From Glaciimonas sp. PAMC28666 (lineage in GTDB: Bacteria; Pseudomonadota; Gammaproteobacteria; Burkholderiales; Burkholderiaceae_D), in assembly GCF_016917355.1 (NCBI RefSeq), contig NZ_CP070304.1:1798001-1862000 (forward strand): a DNA stretch of 64,000 nucleotides, read 5' to 3'. Under the pieces are notes generated by a model, which did not search any database, was not told the DNA's origin, and saw only the letters and a program-made list of their open reading frames with translations. The translations under genes and the position numbers were made by a program. Shown here one piece after another: positions 45,717 through 54,831 of the stretch (its first letter is position 1; every line of letters starts with the position of its first letter).

Positions 45717-46658
45717 TTATGGCGCACGAAAGCCCGCTTCGCCTGGTCCGGGCGGAATGCCCTTACTACCAAACAAAATACTCTGTGGCTGGCGGTTAAA
45801 GTTATCCAACGTCTCATTCAATGCGCGCACGGATGAGCGCGCCTCGGACGCCAACACGTTAAACCTTGGTAGTGCATCGTACTGCACGCTATCGGCAACG
45901 GATCCGACGTTTGCCATCGTCGCCGACAACCGCGCTACTGCACCATCCGGCGTCTGTAAACCGGCGGTCAAGGTATTCAAATTATTACTCAGCACAGTCA
46001 TATTTTGCGACAGCGCCGTAATTGACGTCAACGCCTGATTCAATTGCTCAGTCATCGCTGGCAGCTTGGCAAGTGTCGGCGCTAATTGACCCGGAATTGA
46101 TTCAAACCGGTTCGCGGTTTTACTCACATCGCTGAATGCGGACACCATGACCTTTTGATTATCGGGAGAAAGTAGACCATTTAATTTGGCTACGGTTTCC
46201 TCTGCCTGTAACAAAATTGCTGCTCCCTTGGTTTGAATATTATCGAACAAACTGGGCCGTAGCGGTATGCGTGCAGGTTTGCTGGCGCTGCTGGCCAATT
46301 TGGCCGGATTGCTACCATCGTCATCCAACTGTATGTAGGCGATTCCTGTAACGCCTTGATATCCCAGCGTGCCAAACGTCGCCGGTGTCATCGGCGTATC
46401 GAGATTAATTTTCAGGCGAATAAGAATCTGCCCCGGACTCTGCGGATCGAAAACAATCGTGTCCACTCTACCAACGTTGAGGCCTCGATACCGCACATCG
46501 GCCTGTGGATTGAGTCCCGGGACCGACAGCTTGGTGGCGATTTCATAAGGCATACGCTGGACGCGGTCGCCGTTGAACCACAGGACGCCCAGAATCGCCG
46601 CCACTAACAAGGCCACGGTAAATAGTCCTGCAATTAATGCATGTGCTTTATTTTCCAT
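45717..46658 (-). CDS. MlaD family (MCE) substrate-binding protein
   Basis: A 313-residue inner-membrane-anchored MCE protein. One N-terminal helix (ALIAGLFTVALLVAAILGVLWF) is followed by a single MCE domain with ADVRYRGLNVGRVDTI and GVTGIAYIQL. A long helical tail carries weakly repeated NLNTL/LSQNM-type segments, likely forming the needle seen in some MCE hexamers. AGGCGGAA precedes ATG 46658. It works with the adjacent permease and ATPase to move lipids across the envelope; the lipid is unknown. Confidence 0.9.
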   Translation of the reverse strand: MENKAHALIAGLFTVALLVAAILGVLWFNGDRVQRMPYEIATKLSVPGLNPQADVRYRGLNVGRVDTIVFDPQSPGQILIRLKINLDTPMTPATFGTLGYQGVTGIAYIQLDDDGSNPAKLASSASKPARIPLRPSLFDNIQTKGAAILLQAEETVAKLNGLLSPDNQKVMVSAFSDVSKTANRFESIPGQLAPTLAKLPAMTEQLNQALTSITALSQNMTVLSNNLNTLTAGLQTPDGAVARLSATMANVGSVADSVQYDALPRFNVLASEARSSVRALNETLDNFNRQPQSILFGSKGIPPGPGEAGFRAP

Positions 46659-46666
46659 CGTTCCGC

Positions 46667-47500
46667 CTATCCAACTGTGTCCTGCTCGCAATGTGCCGAG
46701 AGGAAGAAGTTCTCTATAAATGGATGTCTTATTTTCATGACGTGCTCGGGCGTGTCGTACGCCAGTACCCGCTTGTCGGCCAGAACAGCGATTTTGGTCG
46801 CCATCGCCAGCAAAGACTCCAGGTCATGCGTAATCATAACCACCGTCAAACGCATATCCTTATGCAGCGACAGAATTAATTTAACGAAAGCTGCAGAAGA
46901 TGCTGGATCAAGTCCCGCCGTTGGCTCATCCAAAAACAATAACTCTGGTTCCAATGCCAAGGCCCGCGCCAGAGCCACCCTTTTAATCATACCGCCAGAT
47001 AAATCGGAGGGCATTTTTAGCGCGTGCTTGGGACCGATACCGGCTAATTGCAATTTAAGTAGCGCCGCGTCGAGAATCAGGCTTTCCGGCAAAGCGCGCA
47101 GTTCACGCAGCGGCATCGCGACGTTATCGAGCACCGTCAGCGCAGAAAATAATGCACCCATCTGGAATAACATCCCCCAGCGATTTTGTAGTGCTGCCAT
47201 TTGATCAACATCGGCTTTACTGATATCCATCCCCAACACCGATACGGTGCCGCGTGTAGGCTTATCCAAACCTAAAATTTGTCTTAATAAAGTAGTTTTC
47301 CCAGACCCGGAGCCGCCGATCACGCCAACAATTTCGCCCTGCTCTATCGTCAGATCAAGATCTTGCAGAACGACTGTTTCGCCAAATTGCGTCCAGAGTT
47401 TGTCGACCTGTATGACAGGCGGGATCACGGCGCGATTTAATGATGGCGCAGGGGTTTCGTTGGTCGGCGTATTAGTATTAGTCAACAAGTTCGTCTTCAA
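46667..47500 (-). CDS. ABC transporter ATPase of the MCE system (MlaF-like)
   Basis: A 277-residue ATPase. Walker A is GGSGSGKTTLLRQ, the signature is LSGGMIKRVALARALA, and Walker B ELLFLDEPTAGLDP is followed by the switch MITHDLES. These are MlaF-type features. It begins with TTG 47500 inside the permease stop (TTGA overlap) with GGAG upstream, so translation is coupled. It powers the permease encoded just before it. Confidence 0.9.
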   Translation of the reverse strand: MKTNLLTNTNTPTNETPAPSLNRAVIPPVIQVDKLWTQFGETVVLQDLDLTIEQGEIVGVIGGSGSGKTTLLRQILGLDKPTRGTVSVLGMDISKADVDQMAALQNRWGMLFQMGALFSALTVLDNVAMPLRELRALPESLILDAALLKLQLAGIGPKHALKMPSDLSGGMIKRVALARALALEPELLFLDEPTAGLDPASSAAFVKLILSLHKDMRLTVVMITHDLESLLAMATKIAVLADKRVLAYDTPEHVMKIRHPFIENFFLSAHCEQDTVG

Positions 47501-48702
47501 AACCCTACTCCGCTAAACAGAATCGCAAACACTGCGTCGGCAAGTATGACAATCGTAATCGCGCTCACAACAGAGGTGGTGGTACCTTGCCCCAGACTCT
47601 CAGTGTTCGGTTCAATGCGCAAACCGAAATGACAGGCAACCATGGCGATCAGGCCACCAAACACTGCGCCCTTTCCAAGCCCGATCAGATAATTAGGCAA
47701 AGCAACCGCGCCCGGCAATTGTTGTAAAAAATAAGTCGGCGACAACCCGAGTTGCAATTGCGCTGCGGTCATTCCCCCAATTAACGCTATCGCATCCGTC
47801 CATATCACCAATAATGGCATCGCGACCAACAAGGCAATCACCCGCGGCAAGATCAAACGAAACCCATGTGGAAGCCCCATGACCTCCATCGCGTCCAGTT
47901 CCTGCGTAACGCGCATCACTCCGAGTTGCGCGGTGATCGCGGACCCGGAGCGCCCGGCGACCAGAATCGCCGCCAGCAATGGTCCCAGCTCTCGGATGAT
48001 GCTCATCCCGAGAATGTTGACGAGATAAATATCGCCGCCAAAAGTATGTAACTGTTGTGCGGAGAGAAACGATAGCACTACACCAATCAAAAATCCGACA
48101 ATCGCAGTAATGCCTAACGCCTGAAAGCCAATATGATAGATGTTAGCCGAGATCTCTTTCCAGGGTGCCCGATGCGGCAATCGCAGCATGCGCATCAAGT
48201 CCAGAATGAATTGCCCGATCAACGCAACAAAACCGGTCAGATGATCGATACAGACCTGCGTCCAGTCGTAAATGACGATCAACAAACGCCGCGGCGGCGG
48301 CGCCGCCGGTAACGATAACGCTCCGGCGTCTTCCAGTCGCTTGAAAAAATCCCTGTGCTGGCGCGAAAGTAGCAGGAAAACCGGACGTTTTTTCCCCCAC
48401 GCGTTCCATAGTAGCTGCGCGCCGATATGGTCGAGCGCCGTGACTTTCGACAAATCCCAGCGCAACGGTTGATGCGCGACGCGACGCGTCAAACGCGTCA
48501 AATTTCCTAAGGACGATTGCAGCGATCGCATCACCCCTGGCCGTGTCAGCGCGTGGACCTGCCAGTTTCCGCTGACGATTACAGTCAACCCGCCAGTCAA
48601 CCCAACTTCGTCTTTATCACCGCCGGGATGGCCGGTATTGTCACTTTCATCATGGGGATGAACGAGTGCGACGGCAGGGAGTTGAACATCGGGATTCGGC
48701 AT
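47497..48702 (-). CDS. MlaE family permease with N-terminal STAS domain
   Basis: A 401-residue fusion. Residues about 30-150 form a STAS-like domain (LRWDLSKVTALDHIGAQLLWNAW), which in the classical Mla system is the separate protein MlaB. Residues about 165-400 are the MlaE permease with GPLLAAILVAGRSGSAITAQL and MRVTQELDAMEVMGL. It is the first gene of the operon and divergent from birA. The combination of STAS-permease, ATPase, single MCE and PqiC lipoprotein differs from canonical mlaFEDCB. Confidence 0.9.
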   Translation of the reverse strand: MPNPDVQLPAVALVHPHDESDNTGHPGGDKDEVGLTGGLTVIVSGNWQVHALTRPGVMRSLQSSLGNLTRLTRRVAHQPLRWDLSKVTALDHIGAQLLWNAWGKKRPVFLLLSRQHRDFFKRLEDAGALSLPAAPPPRRLLIVIYDWTQVCIDHLTGFVALIGQFILDLMRMLRLPHRAPWKEISANIYHIGFQALGITAIVGFLIGVVLSFLSAQQLHTFGGDIYLVNILGMSIIRELGPLLAAILVAGRSGSAITAQLGVMRVTQELDAMEVMGLPHGFRLILPRVIALLVAMPLLVIWTDAIALIGGMTAAQLQLGLSPTYFLQQLPGAVALPNYLIGLGKGAVFGGLIAMVACHFGLRIEPNTESLGQGTTTSVVSAITIVILADAVFAILFSGVGF

Positions 48703-48957
48703 GCAGCAAGTTTAAGGGAGAATTGAACCAAAATCTCACAGCGCATCGACTTTTCTACGGAGAGACCGGTTAAGGCAGTCTCGATCAATGGCAAATATAC
48801 ACCGTCCGGCCTTACGCTCGATGTCCCTGCACCGGTTCGAAAACCTGCCGTTGAGACCACTCGCTAACGCTGCAAGAAAACCGCCACCGCGGCGAACCAA
48901 TCTGAACAGTATATCGAGGCGATTCTGCCTAAGTCCTAAAGGCTTACATCCGCTACA

Positions 48958-49875
48958 ATGCCGGGCATGACAAATCCTCTTTCTGCGGAGCGTATCCTTG
49001 CGCTTTCCGGCTCCCTCCCCGATCAAATGACCATTGAGGTTGTAACGGAGACTGGTTCGACTAACGCCGACTTGCTGGCACTGATACAAAAAACACAAGA
49101 AACCCCAGAACCGCAGACTAGCCCAACGCGTTCGCCAATGCTGCTCATCGCTGAACAACAAACCGCTGGTCGAGGCCGCGCTGGCCGCAGCTGGCTTTCA
49201 GCGCCGTCGACTGCGTTGATGTTTTCGCTGGCATGGCGGTTTGACCTGCCGCTCCAAAAGCTGGTCGGCCTGCCGCTTGCCGTCGGCGTGGCGGTGGCAA
49301 CCGGCTTAAACAGTTTCCTGCGCCAAACCAATGTCGCTGGCGATACCACAGAGACAGGAGAGATCGATTTCGGGATTCGATTGAAATGGCCTAACGATCT
49401 GCTATTGGGTGACGGCAAGCTGGGCGGTATTCTGATAGAAACCGCGAACGCCGAATCCAACGCAATCGGTAGTGGGTCTGCCTGGGCGGTAATCGGCGTC
49501 GGTATCAATCTTGCCATTCCTGCAGAGATGCAAAAGCAACTCAACCGCAGTGTTGCCAATTTGCCGGGGTCCGGCCCGGGCACGGAACGCGCCATCTGTG
49601 ACCGCAATCTTTTGATGGCCACAATATTATCTAGCCTGACTCGGGTCTTGAATCAATTCCAACAAAATGGTCTGGTCACGTTTGTCGGCCCTTGGAACCG
49701 ACTCCACGCGCACGCTGGACGACCAGTCGTCATCATGGATCAGGGAACTGTGCTGCAGGAAGGTCTTGCGCTGGGGATAGATGAAATCGGTCGCTTTTTG
49801 CTACAAACCGCGCAAGCGGACCATCCTATCGCTATCATGGCAGGCGATGTGTCACTGCGCGCAAAGGAAACGTAA
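48958..49875 (+). CDS. birA: Biotin-protein ligase without DNA-binding domain
   Basis: A 305-residue biotin-[acetyl-CoA-carboxylase] ligase that attaches biotin to the carboxylase carrier protein. ETGSTN begins only about 31 residues in, so the winged-helix repressor domain of E. coli BirA is absent (class I type). Catalytic motifs are QTAGRGRAGRSW (adenylate-binding loop), LKWPNDLLLGDGKLGGILIE and GVGINLAI, and a C-terminal SH3-like cap follows. ATGs at 48958 and 48967 are both possible starts. It is followed after 2 bp by coaX. Confidence 0.93.
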   Translation: MPGMTNPLSAERILALSGSLPDQMTIEVVTETGSTNADLLALIQKTQETPEPQTSPTRSPMLLIAEQQTAGRGRAGRSWLSAPSTALMFSLAWRFDLPLQKLVGLPLAVGVAVATGLNSFLRQTNVAGDTTETGEIDFGIRLKWPNDLLLGDGKLGGILIETANAESNAIGSGSAWAVIGVGINLAIPAEMQKQLNRSVANLPGSGPGTERAICDRNLLMATILSSLTRVLNQFQQNGLVTFVGPWNRLHAHAGRPVVIMDQGTVLQEGLALGIDEIGRFLLQTAQADHPIAIMAGDVSLRAKET

Positions 49876-49877
49876 GA

Positions 49878-50663
49878 ATGGGACTACTGTTAATTGATGC
49901 AGGTAATACACGCATAAAGTGGACGTTATCGGACGTTCCGGTCGGCGCCCTGGCCTGCGTTCCTCCTGCCTGGCAAAACGTAGGCTCGGTAGCGCACGCC
50001 GAAATCGCCGATCTGCCCTTTGCCTGGCGCGCTTTGCCGGTAACCCGAGTGCTGATTTCTAATGTGGCTGGTAACGAGATTGGCGCGCGTCTGCAGGAAA
50101 CGCTGCGACTTGCCTTCGATGGCGCTGTTTCGCCGGAATGGTTTGCTTCGGTGCCGCAACTCGCTGGCGTCTCAAACGGCTACCGCAATCCGCTGCAACT
50201 TGGTTGTGATCGCTTCGCTTCGGCAATCGGCGCGCGCAGCTTATATCCACACCAGGCACTATTGCTGGCGACCTGCGGCACGGCCACTACGATTGATATG
50301 ATCAACGCCGACGGCAGGTTTATCGGTGGCATGATTTTGCCGGGACTGGGCCTGATGGCGAATGCATTGGCACATGGCACCGCACAGTTGCCATTGATCA
50401 TCGACCATGCTTTCATCACCTCACCATTTGCAAACAATACCGAGGATGCCATTATTAGCGGCTGCATCGCCGCACAGGTCGGGGCAATTTCGACTGCGTT
50501 GACGTTACAACGTCAGCATCATCCAGAAATGGCAATAAAATGTATTCTTACGGGCGGCAGCGCTGGGGTGATAGCGCCCTATTTGTTGACGCCTTATGAG
50601 AAAGTCGATCATCTTGTCCTGACCGGACTGTGGACTAGCATTGCCGCAGAAACCGAACGCTGA
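49878..50663 (+). CDS. coaX: Type III pantothenate kinase
   Basis: A 261-residue CoaX phosphorylates pantothenate in the first step of coenzyme A synthesis. The ASKHA-fold motifs LLIDAGNTRIKW (phosphate-1), GCDRFASAIGA, CGTATTIDMI (phosphate-2) and ILTGGSAG (adenosine) are all present. AAGGAAAC lies just before the ATG, overlapping the end of birA, so the two vitamin-cofactor genes form an operon with the SPOR gene. Confidence 0.95.
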   Translation: MGLLLIDAGNTRIKWTLSDVPVGALACVPPAWQNVGSVAHAEIADLPFAWRALPVTRVLISNVAGNEIGARLQETLRLAFDGAVSPEWFASVPQLAGVSNGYRNPLQLGCDRFASAIGARSLYPHQALLLATCGTATTIDMINADGRFIGGMILPGLGLMANALAHGTAQLPLIIDHAFITSPFANNTEDAIISGCIAAQVGAISTALTLQRQHHPEMAIKCILTGGSAGVIAPYLLTPYEKVDHLVLTGLWTSIAAETER

Positions 50664-50675
50664 GCGAGTAATTTT

Positions 50676-51455
50676 ATGTTGAAAATTTTTTTCTGGTTGC
50701 TATTAATCATCAACGCAAGTTTGTTCGCTTTAGAGCATGGCGTTCTAAACGGCACTGGCTTCATCAAAAGCGGACGAGAACCAGCCCGTTTAGTGAACCA
50801 ACTTCAAGCGGACAACATTAAATTATTATCGGAAGAGCAAACCAAAACCGCAACAACGTCCCCCAGCACCACAAACAATCCTGATGCTGCGATGGATTCA
50901 CCCGCCAAAGTGAGCGCAACAGAGACGCCGGCGCCGGCGCCCGAACCGGCACCAGCGCCGATAGTCCCGACCGCATTTGCCTGTATGGAAATCGGTAATT
51001 TTAGCGCCCCTGAAGCGCGAAGATTCGCTAGTCAGTTGGCTGAAAGTGCACCGTCTATCAAGCCAGTCCGTCGCATGGTGCAAGAAATCGCCAGCTACCG
51101 GGTTTACTTGCCTTCGCTTGGAAGCCAGGACGCTGCCAACAAAAAAGGTGAAGAGTTGCTTGGTATGGGAATCAACGATTTTTTTGTCATTCAGGGCGCG
51201 CCCCCACTTTTGTACGGGATTTCCCTCGGGACGTTCAAATCTGAAGAGGCCTCACGTACGCAACTTGCTCGCCTCGAAGAAAAGGGTCTGACTGGTATGA
51301 AAGTGGAGGCGCGCAAAGCGACATTTGGCAAAGTGGCTTTCCAATTGGCGGAGGTGGACGCGCAGACTAAGCCCCGGCTTGAAAAAATCGTAGCGAGCTT
51401 CGCCCGCAAGGAAGTCCGCAGTTGCGACGAAGCACCTCTGTCGGAAAAGAATTAA
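50676..51455 (+). CDS. SPOR domain membrane protein
   Basis: A 259-residue protein with an N-terminal membrane anchor (FFWLLLIINASLFAL), a Thr/Ser-Pro-Ala-rich linker around residues 50-92 (PAPAPEPAPAPIVP), and a SPOR-like region from about residue 95 (CMEIGNFSAPEARRFASQL to FFVIQGAPP and GISLGTFKSEEAS). SPOR domains bind denuded septal glycan, placing it in the periplasm near division sites. It follows coaX by 12 bp, as often in Betaproteobacteria, but has no metabolic link to it. Confidence 0.82.
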   Translation: MLKIFFWLLLIINASLFALEHGVLNGTGFIKSGREPARLVNQLQADNIKLLSEEQTKTATTSPSTTNNPDAAMDSPAKVSATETPAPAPEPAPAPIVPTAFACMEIGNFSAPEARRFASQLAESAPSIKPVRRMVQEIASYRVYLPSLGSQDAANKKGEELLGMGINDFFVIQGAPPLLYGISLGTFKSEEASRTQLARLEEKGLTGMKVEARKATFGKVAFQLAEVDAQTKPRLEKIVASFARKEVRSCDEAPLSEKN

Positions 51456-51497
51456 GTGGAATTCGCATTTAGGCCGATTTTTTCCTGAAAACAAGCA

Positions 51498-51716
51498 TCA
51501 ATCTATCGCGCTTTTATCTGCTGCAAACGCCAACAATGTTTGTAGGCACGACGGGCAAAAGCAACTGAATCGTTGCGCTTGCGGCGCTGAAGCAGATTTT
51601 GAAGGTGAAGGCATTAACGGTGGGTGTGCCTGACACCAGCAAGCCGCAGTGCTGCCCGCCGCGACCCCGCAGGTAAACTGCGCTTTGCAACCTGTGCACT
51701 CGACCATTTTCGACAC
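51498..51716 (-). CDS. Cysteine-rich CWC family protein
   Basis: A 72-residue protein with ten cysteines arranged as ECTGCKAQFTCG, ACWCQ and FCPSCL, the CWC family pattern, suggesting a small zinc-binding module. Its function is unknown. It is convergent with the SPOR gene. Start at 51716 or at the ATG three codons later. Confidence 0.75.
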   Translation of the reverse strand: MSKMVECTGCKAQFTCGVAAGSTAACWCQAHPPLMPSPSKSASAPQAQRFSCFCPSCLQTLLAFAADKSAID

Positions 51717-51729
51717 GCCACCCTTCCAT

Positions 51730-52241
51730 GCTCCGCTGCTTTAAACAACAAAATATCTTACCGAAATTTTAGCCGTGGCTTCCGGTCGCCAACAAAGATC
51801 GTCGTAAGGTGCTTACCGCATTTTGACGTCTTTAGTAGCTCACGTGCAAAAGACTTTGCGCGCATTATTTGAGGGAGACCTTCTGCTATGCAAATCTAAA
51901 AGCGTACTTCTTAATTACGTTGAAATTGCGCACCATCTTAGCGCCAATAACGCATCCAAAAGTAGCGCCAATAGTCGCCACATCGCACCATCATAACGCA
52001 GCGCTACTAATCAGTATCGAAGGTTTATGGCGGATTTTTTGCAAGGCCTGAAAATGCATGGAATCCAGGCAACATGTTTTGCCAACGGTGGTGAAAACAC
52101 TGGTTATTTTCAAACCAGAATAGTGCAAAAAGGAAAATTTCTAAACTGCGATTTTGGTCGTAAAGGAATGTCGGCACCATCGGAGCGACCGCGAGGATCG
52201 CCCCATGGAATTATGGAGAAAAAACATCAAACATGCAGAAC
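51730..52241. other. Gene-free stretch
   Basis: No recognisable gene. A 75-codon plus-strand frame at 52027-52254 has no family resemblance. The decamer TAGCGCCAAT occurs twice (near 51937 and 51962). The stretch leads into heptad repeats. Confidence 0.4.
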
Positions 52242-52297
52242 GAACATTGAATAATGAACAATGAACAACGAACAAAGGACAACGAACAAAGAACAAT
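52242..52297. repeat. 7-bp tandem repeat, eight units
   Basis: Eight contiguous heptamers of consensus GAACAAN, with single-base variants such as gaacatt, gaataat and ggacaac. It lies 31 bp before the GST gene's 3' end. Confidence 0.85.
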
Positions 52298-52311
52298 TAA
52301 CGCGTTATAAC

Positions 52312-52332
52312 GGTCAACGATCAACGATCAAA
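52312..52332. repeat. Second 7-bp tandem repeat, three units, touching the GST stop
   Basis: GGTCAAC, GATCAAC, GATCAAA directly abut, and the last unit contains the GST stop codon (52328-52330). The unit differs from the GAACAAN array by two bases, so the two arrays may share an origin. Confidence 0.75.
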
Positions 52333-52984
52333 ATTCAGCATCAAGTTCATCAATCTCCGCTGGCTCCAATTTAGCCGCTTCCACCCACTCCTGCACTTGG
52401 GGCAGCGCCATGACAGATGCGCAATATGCGGTACAAACAGCGTCCAGTTTCACGTTATAGGTCAAAAATCGTGTCACCACTGGCGCATACATCGCCTCAG
52501 CAATACAGGGGGTTGCGCCAAAAAGATAAGGGCCGCCATAGGTATTCAGGCATTCATGCCAGATGGTCACAATGCGGTCAATGTCAGCTTGCGCCCTTGC
52601 CCATACTTTAAATTCCTTGAATTCGCCGCGCAAGTTCATTGGCAGGGCCGAACGCAAAGCAGAAAATCCCGAGTGCATTTCACCGCATACGGCGCGACAA
52701 TGGGCACGCGCTCCGCGATCAGCCGGTAGCAAACCCGCTTTGGGCTTGATTTCGTGGAGGTATTCGCCTATAGCGAGGGTGTCCCATACTTTTACGCCGT
52801 CATGCTGTAAACAGGGTACTAACATCGATGGCGCCAATAATAGAATTTCGGCGCGCATGGCCGGATCATCAAGCGATATGATCTGCTCATCAAATGGTAG
52901 CTTGGAGAATTTCACCAGCAACCAACCGCGCATTGACCAGGACGAATAATTCTTGCTGCTGATGGAGAGAGTAGCTTGGGCCAT
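52328..52984 (-). CDS. Glutathione S-transferase family protein
   Basis: A 218-residue GST. The N-terminal thioredoxin-like domain has SSKNYSSWSMRGWLLVKFS with an active-site serine candidate, then SMLVPCLQHDGVKVWDTLAI including the cis-Pro and the glutathione-binding acidic Asp. The C-terminal helical domain has YLFGATPCIAEAMYAPVVTR. Substrates are unknown. It is divergent from phaZ. Its 3' end runs into a heptad repeat. Confidence 0.9.
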   Translation of the reverse strand: MAQATLSISSKNYSSWSMRGWLLVKFSKLPFDEQIISLDDPAMRAEILLLAPSMLVPCLQHDGVKVWDTLAIGEYLHEIKPKAGLLPADRGARAHCRAVCGEMHSGFSALRSALPMNLRGEFKEFKVWARAQADIDRIVTIWHECLNTYGGPYLFGATPCIAEAMYAPVVTRFLTYNVKLDAVCTAYCASVMALPQVQEWVEAAKLEPAEIDELDAEF

Positions 52985-53218
52985 GATGCAAATTCCCTAT
53001 TCTTTGACGCATGTTGGTGTCGTAAGTCAGACGACAATTCTAGAAACAATTTAGCAAACTTCATGCCAGAGCCGTAGGCTTCTGTTAGCACCGTAATGAG
53101 TTTCACGAAGACAAGGCTTACCGAGCGCAGCACCCGGCCGCTTGCCAAAAAAGTCTGGTATGGCCTGCAACTTGCTAATGCCTTTGAACATCGCCCACTC
53201 TCGGGCAAGGGAGCACTT

Positions 53219-54448
53219 ATGAAGTATCAAGTCTATCAAGCGCATTCCGATATGATGGCGGGTATGCGCTTAATCACACAGGCCGCAGTCGCGGCCATGT
53301 CCCACCCAATGTTTGATAAAGCACCGGGTGTTCGCAAACTCTCGGCAGCCTATGAAACATTTTCCAGTACCGAGGTGACGCATACGAGGCCGGACTTTCG
53401 CCTGACCAGCATTTCCGTAGGAGCAGGTCAGGGAGAGGTTAGCCAAGATGTACCTGTGCACGAAGAAATCACGCACGTCATGCCGTTCTGCACCTTGTTA
53501 CACTTTAAGAAAGAAGGCGTGACCGGGCAGCCACGCGTTTTGATCGTCGCACCGATGTCGGGACATTTCGCGACCTTGTTGCGCGAAACCGCACGCACAA
53601 TGTTAGCGGATCATGATGTGTACATCACGGACTGGCACAATGCCCGCGATGTGCCCTTGTCCGCAGGTCGTTTTGGCATGGACACTTACGCGCAGTATCT
53701 CATCGCTTTTTTGGAAGTGATGGGGCCTGGCTCGCACATGGTGGCAATTTGCCAGCCTTGCGTTGCCGCTCTGGTTGCGACGTCCATCATGGCCGAAGAT
53801 AACAATCCGGCGCAACCGCGCAGCCTGACGCTAATGGCGGGGCCGATCGACACCCGCGTCAATCCGACCGGTGTGAACGAACTCGCCACCAGCAAGCCCT
53901 TTGAATGGTTTGAAAAAAATCTCATCAGCACCGTCCCATCCCGCCATCCCGGTGCCGGACGCCGGGTCTACCCGGGATTTTTACAGCTATCCGCCTTCAT
54001 GAGCATGAACCTTAAACGGCACGTGAATGCCTTTAAAGGACTGTATGCCGATCTGGCCGAAGGTGATCTGGATAAAGCCAACACGACGCGCGCGTTTTAC
54101 GAGGAGTATTTCGCTGTACTGGATCTGGACGCCGAGTTTTATCTGGATACGATACGTCATGTGTTTCAGGACTATGCATTGCCGCTGGGCAAGCTGGAGT
54201 ACGCTGGACGTTTGGTCAAACCAGCGCTGATCAAACGCACTGCTCTGCTGACCGTCGAAGGTGAACATGACGACATCTGTGCAATCGGGCAAACTATGGC
54301 CGCGCACGACCTCTGCAGCAGCATTCCGGGTTACATGAAATCCCACCATATGCAAACCGGCGTCGGCCATTACGGCGTGTTCAGCGGGCGCCGCTGGAGT
54401 AAAGAAGTTTACCCTATCGTTCGCGAGATGATCCACGTCAGTCAGTGA
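53219..54448 (+). CDS. phaZ: Intracellular polyhydroxyalkanoate depolymerase
   Basis: A 409-residue intracellular PHB depolymerase of the Ralstonia PhaZ1 type, mobilising storage polymer granules. I start at MKYQVYQAHSDMMAG (53219), the normal family start. The nucleophile is a cysteine rather than serine in a lipase-box-like AICQPCVA (Cys178). Conserved TLMAGPIDTRVNPTGVN and the late GVGHYGVFSGRRW with a catalytic histidine are present. No phaC/phaA genes are in the window. A terminator follows. Confidence 0.94.
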   Translation: MKYQVYQAHSDMMAGMRLITQAAVAAMSHPMFDKAPGVRKLSAAYETFSSTEVTHTRPDFRLTSISVGAGQGEVSQDVPVHEEITHVMPFCTLLHFKKEGVTGQPRVLIVAPMSGHFATLLRETARTMLADHDVYITDWHNARDVPLSAGRFGMDTYAQYLIAFLEVMGPGSHMVAICQPCVAALVATSIMAEDNNPAQPRSLTLMAGPIDTRVNPTGVNELATSKPFEWFEKNLISTVPSRHPGAGRRVYPGFLQLSAFMSMNLKRHVNAFKGLYADLAEGDLDKANTTRAFYEEYFAVLDLDAEFYLDTIRHVFQDYALPLGKLEYAGRLVKPALIKRTALLTVEGEHDDICAIGQTMAAHDLCSSIPGYMKSHHMQTGVGHYGVFSGRRWSKEVYPIVREMIHVSQ

Positions 54449-54477
54449 CGTTACGGTCAGACGCATCGTCGCTGATT

Positions 54478-54508
54478 CGGTCTTATTGTTCATTTACCAA
54501 TAAGGCCG
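54478..54508 (+). terminator. Terminator after phaZ
   Basis: CGGTCTTATTG (54478-54488) pairs with CAATAAGGCCG (54498-54508), with one G-T wobble, and is followed by TTTCATTATT. The rest of the 383-bp gap to argB shows no gene. Confidence 0.75.
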
Positions 54509-54831
54509 ATTTCATTATTCGGCTAATCCGTCCGCTCCGGTAAAAATTGCGATTCCATACCGATTTAACAAGAAAATCCTTGACCTGAGTCTCAGCACAG
54601 GCCAACCCTGAGCCCTCTCCAGGCACCGGTTAACCGTGTCGAAACGGGCGATTGTGTGTTTTATCCGAACATCCCTGCTTTGCTCCCAACAAACTACGAC
54701 TTTTCCATGTAAAATCGCGCCCATTGCCGCATGCCTAATTGCGGATTGCTGTTGACCGACTTTGGTCCTGCAGACATCCTCACTGGTCCTCGGTTCTTTG
54801 CTCACCTTTTCAGACTATCGCAGGATATCCC

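Noticed and set aside
52027-52254. 75-codon plus-strand frame in the gap before GST
   Set aside because: No ribosome site, no family resemblance, and it runs into the heptad repeats.
52242-52332. CRISPR-like array
   Set aside because: Units are 7 bp, contiguous and without spacers; no cas genes are present.
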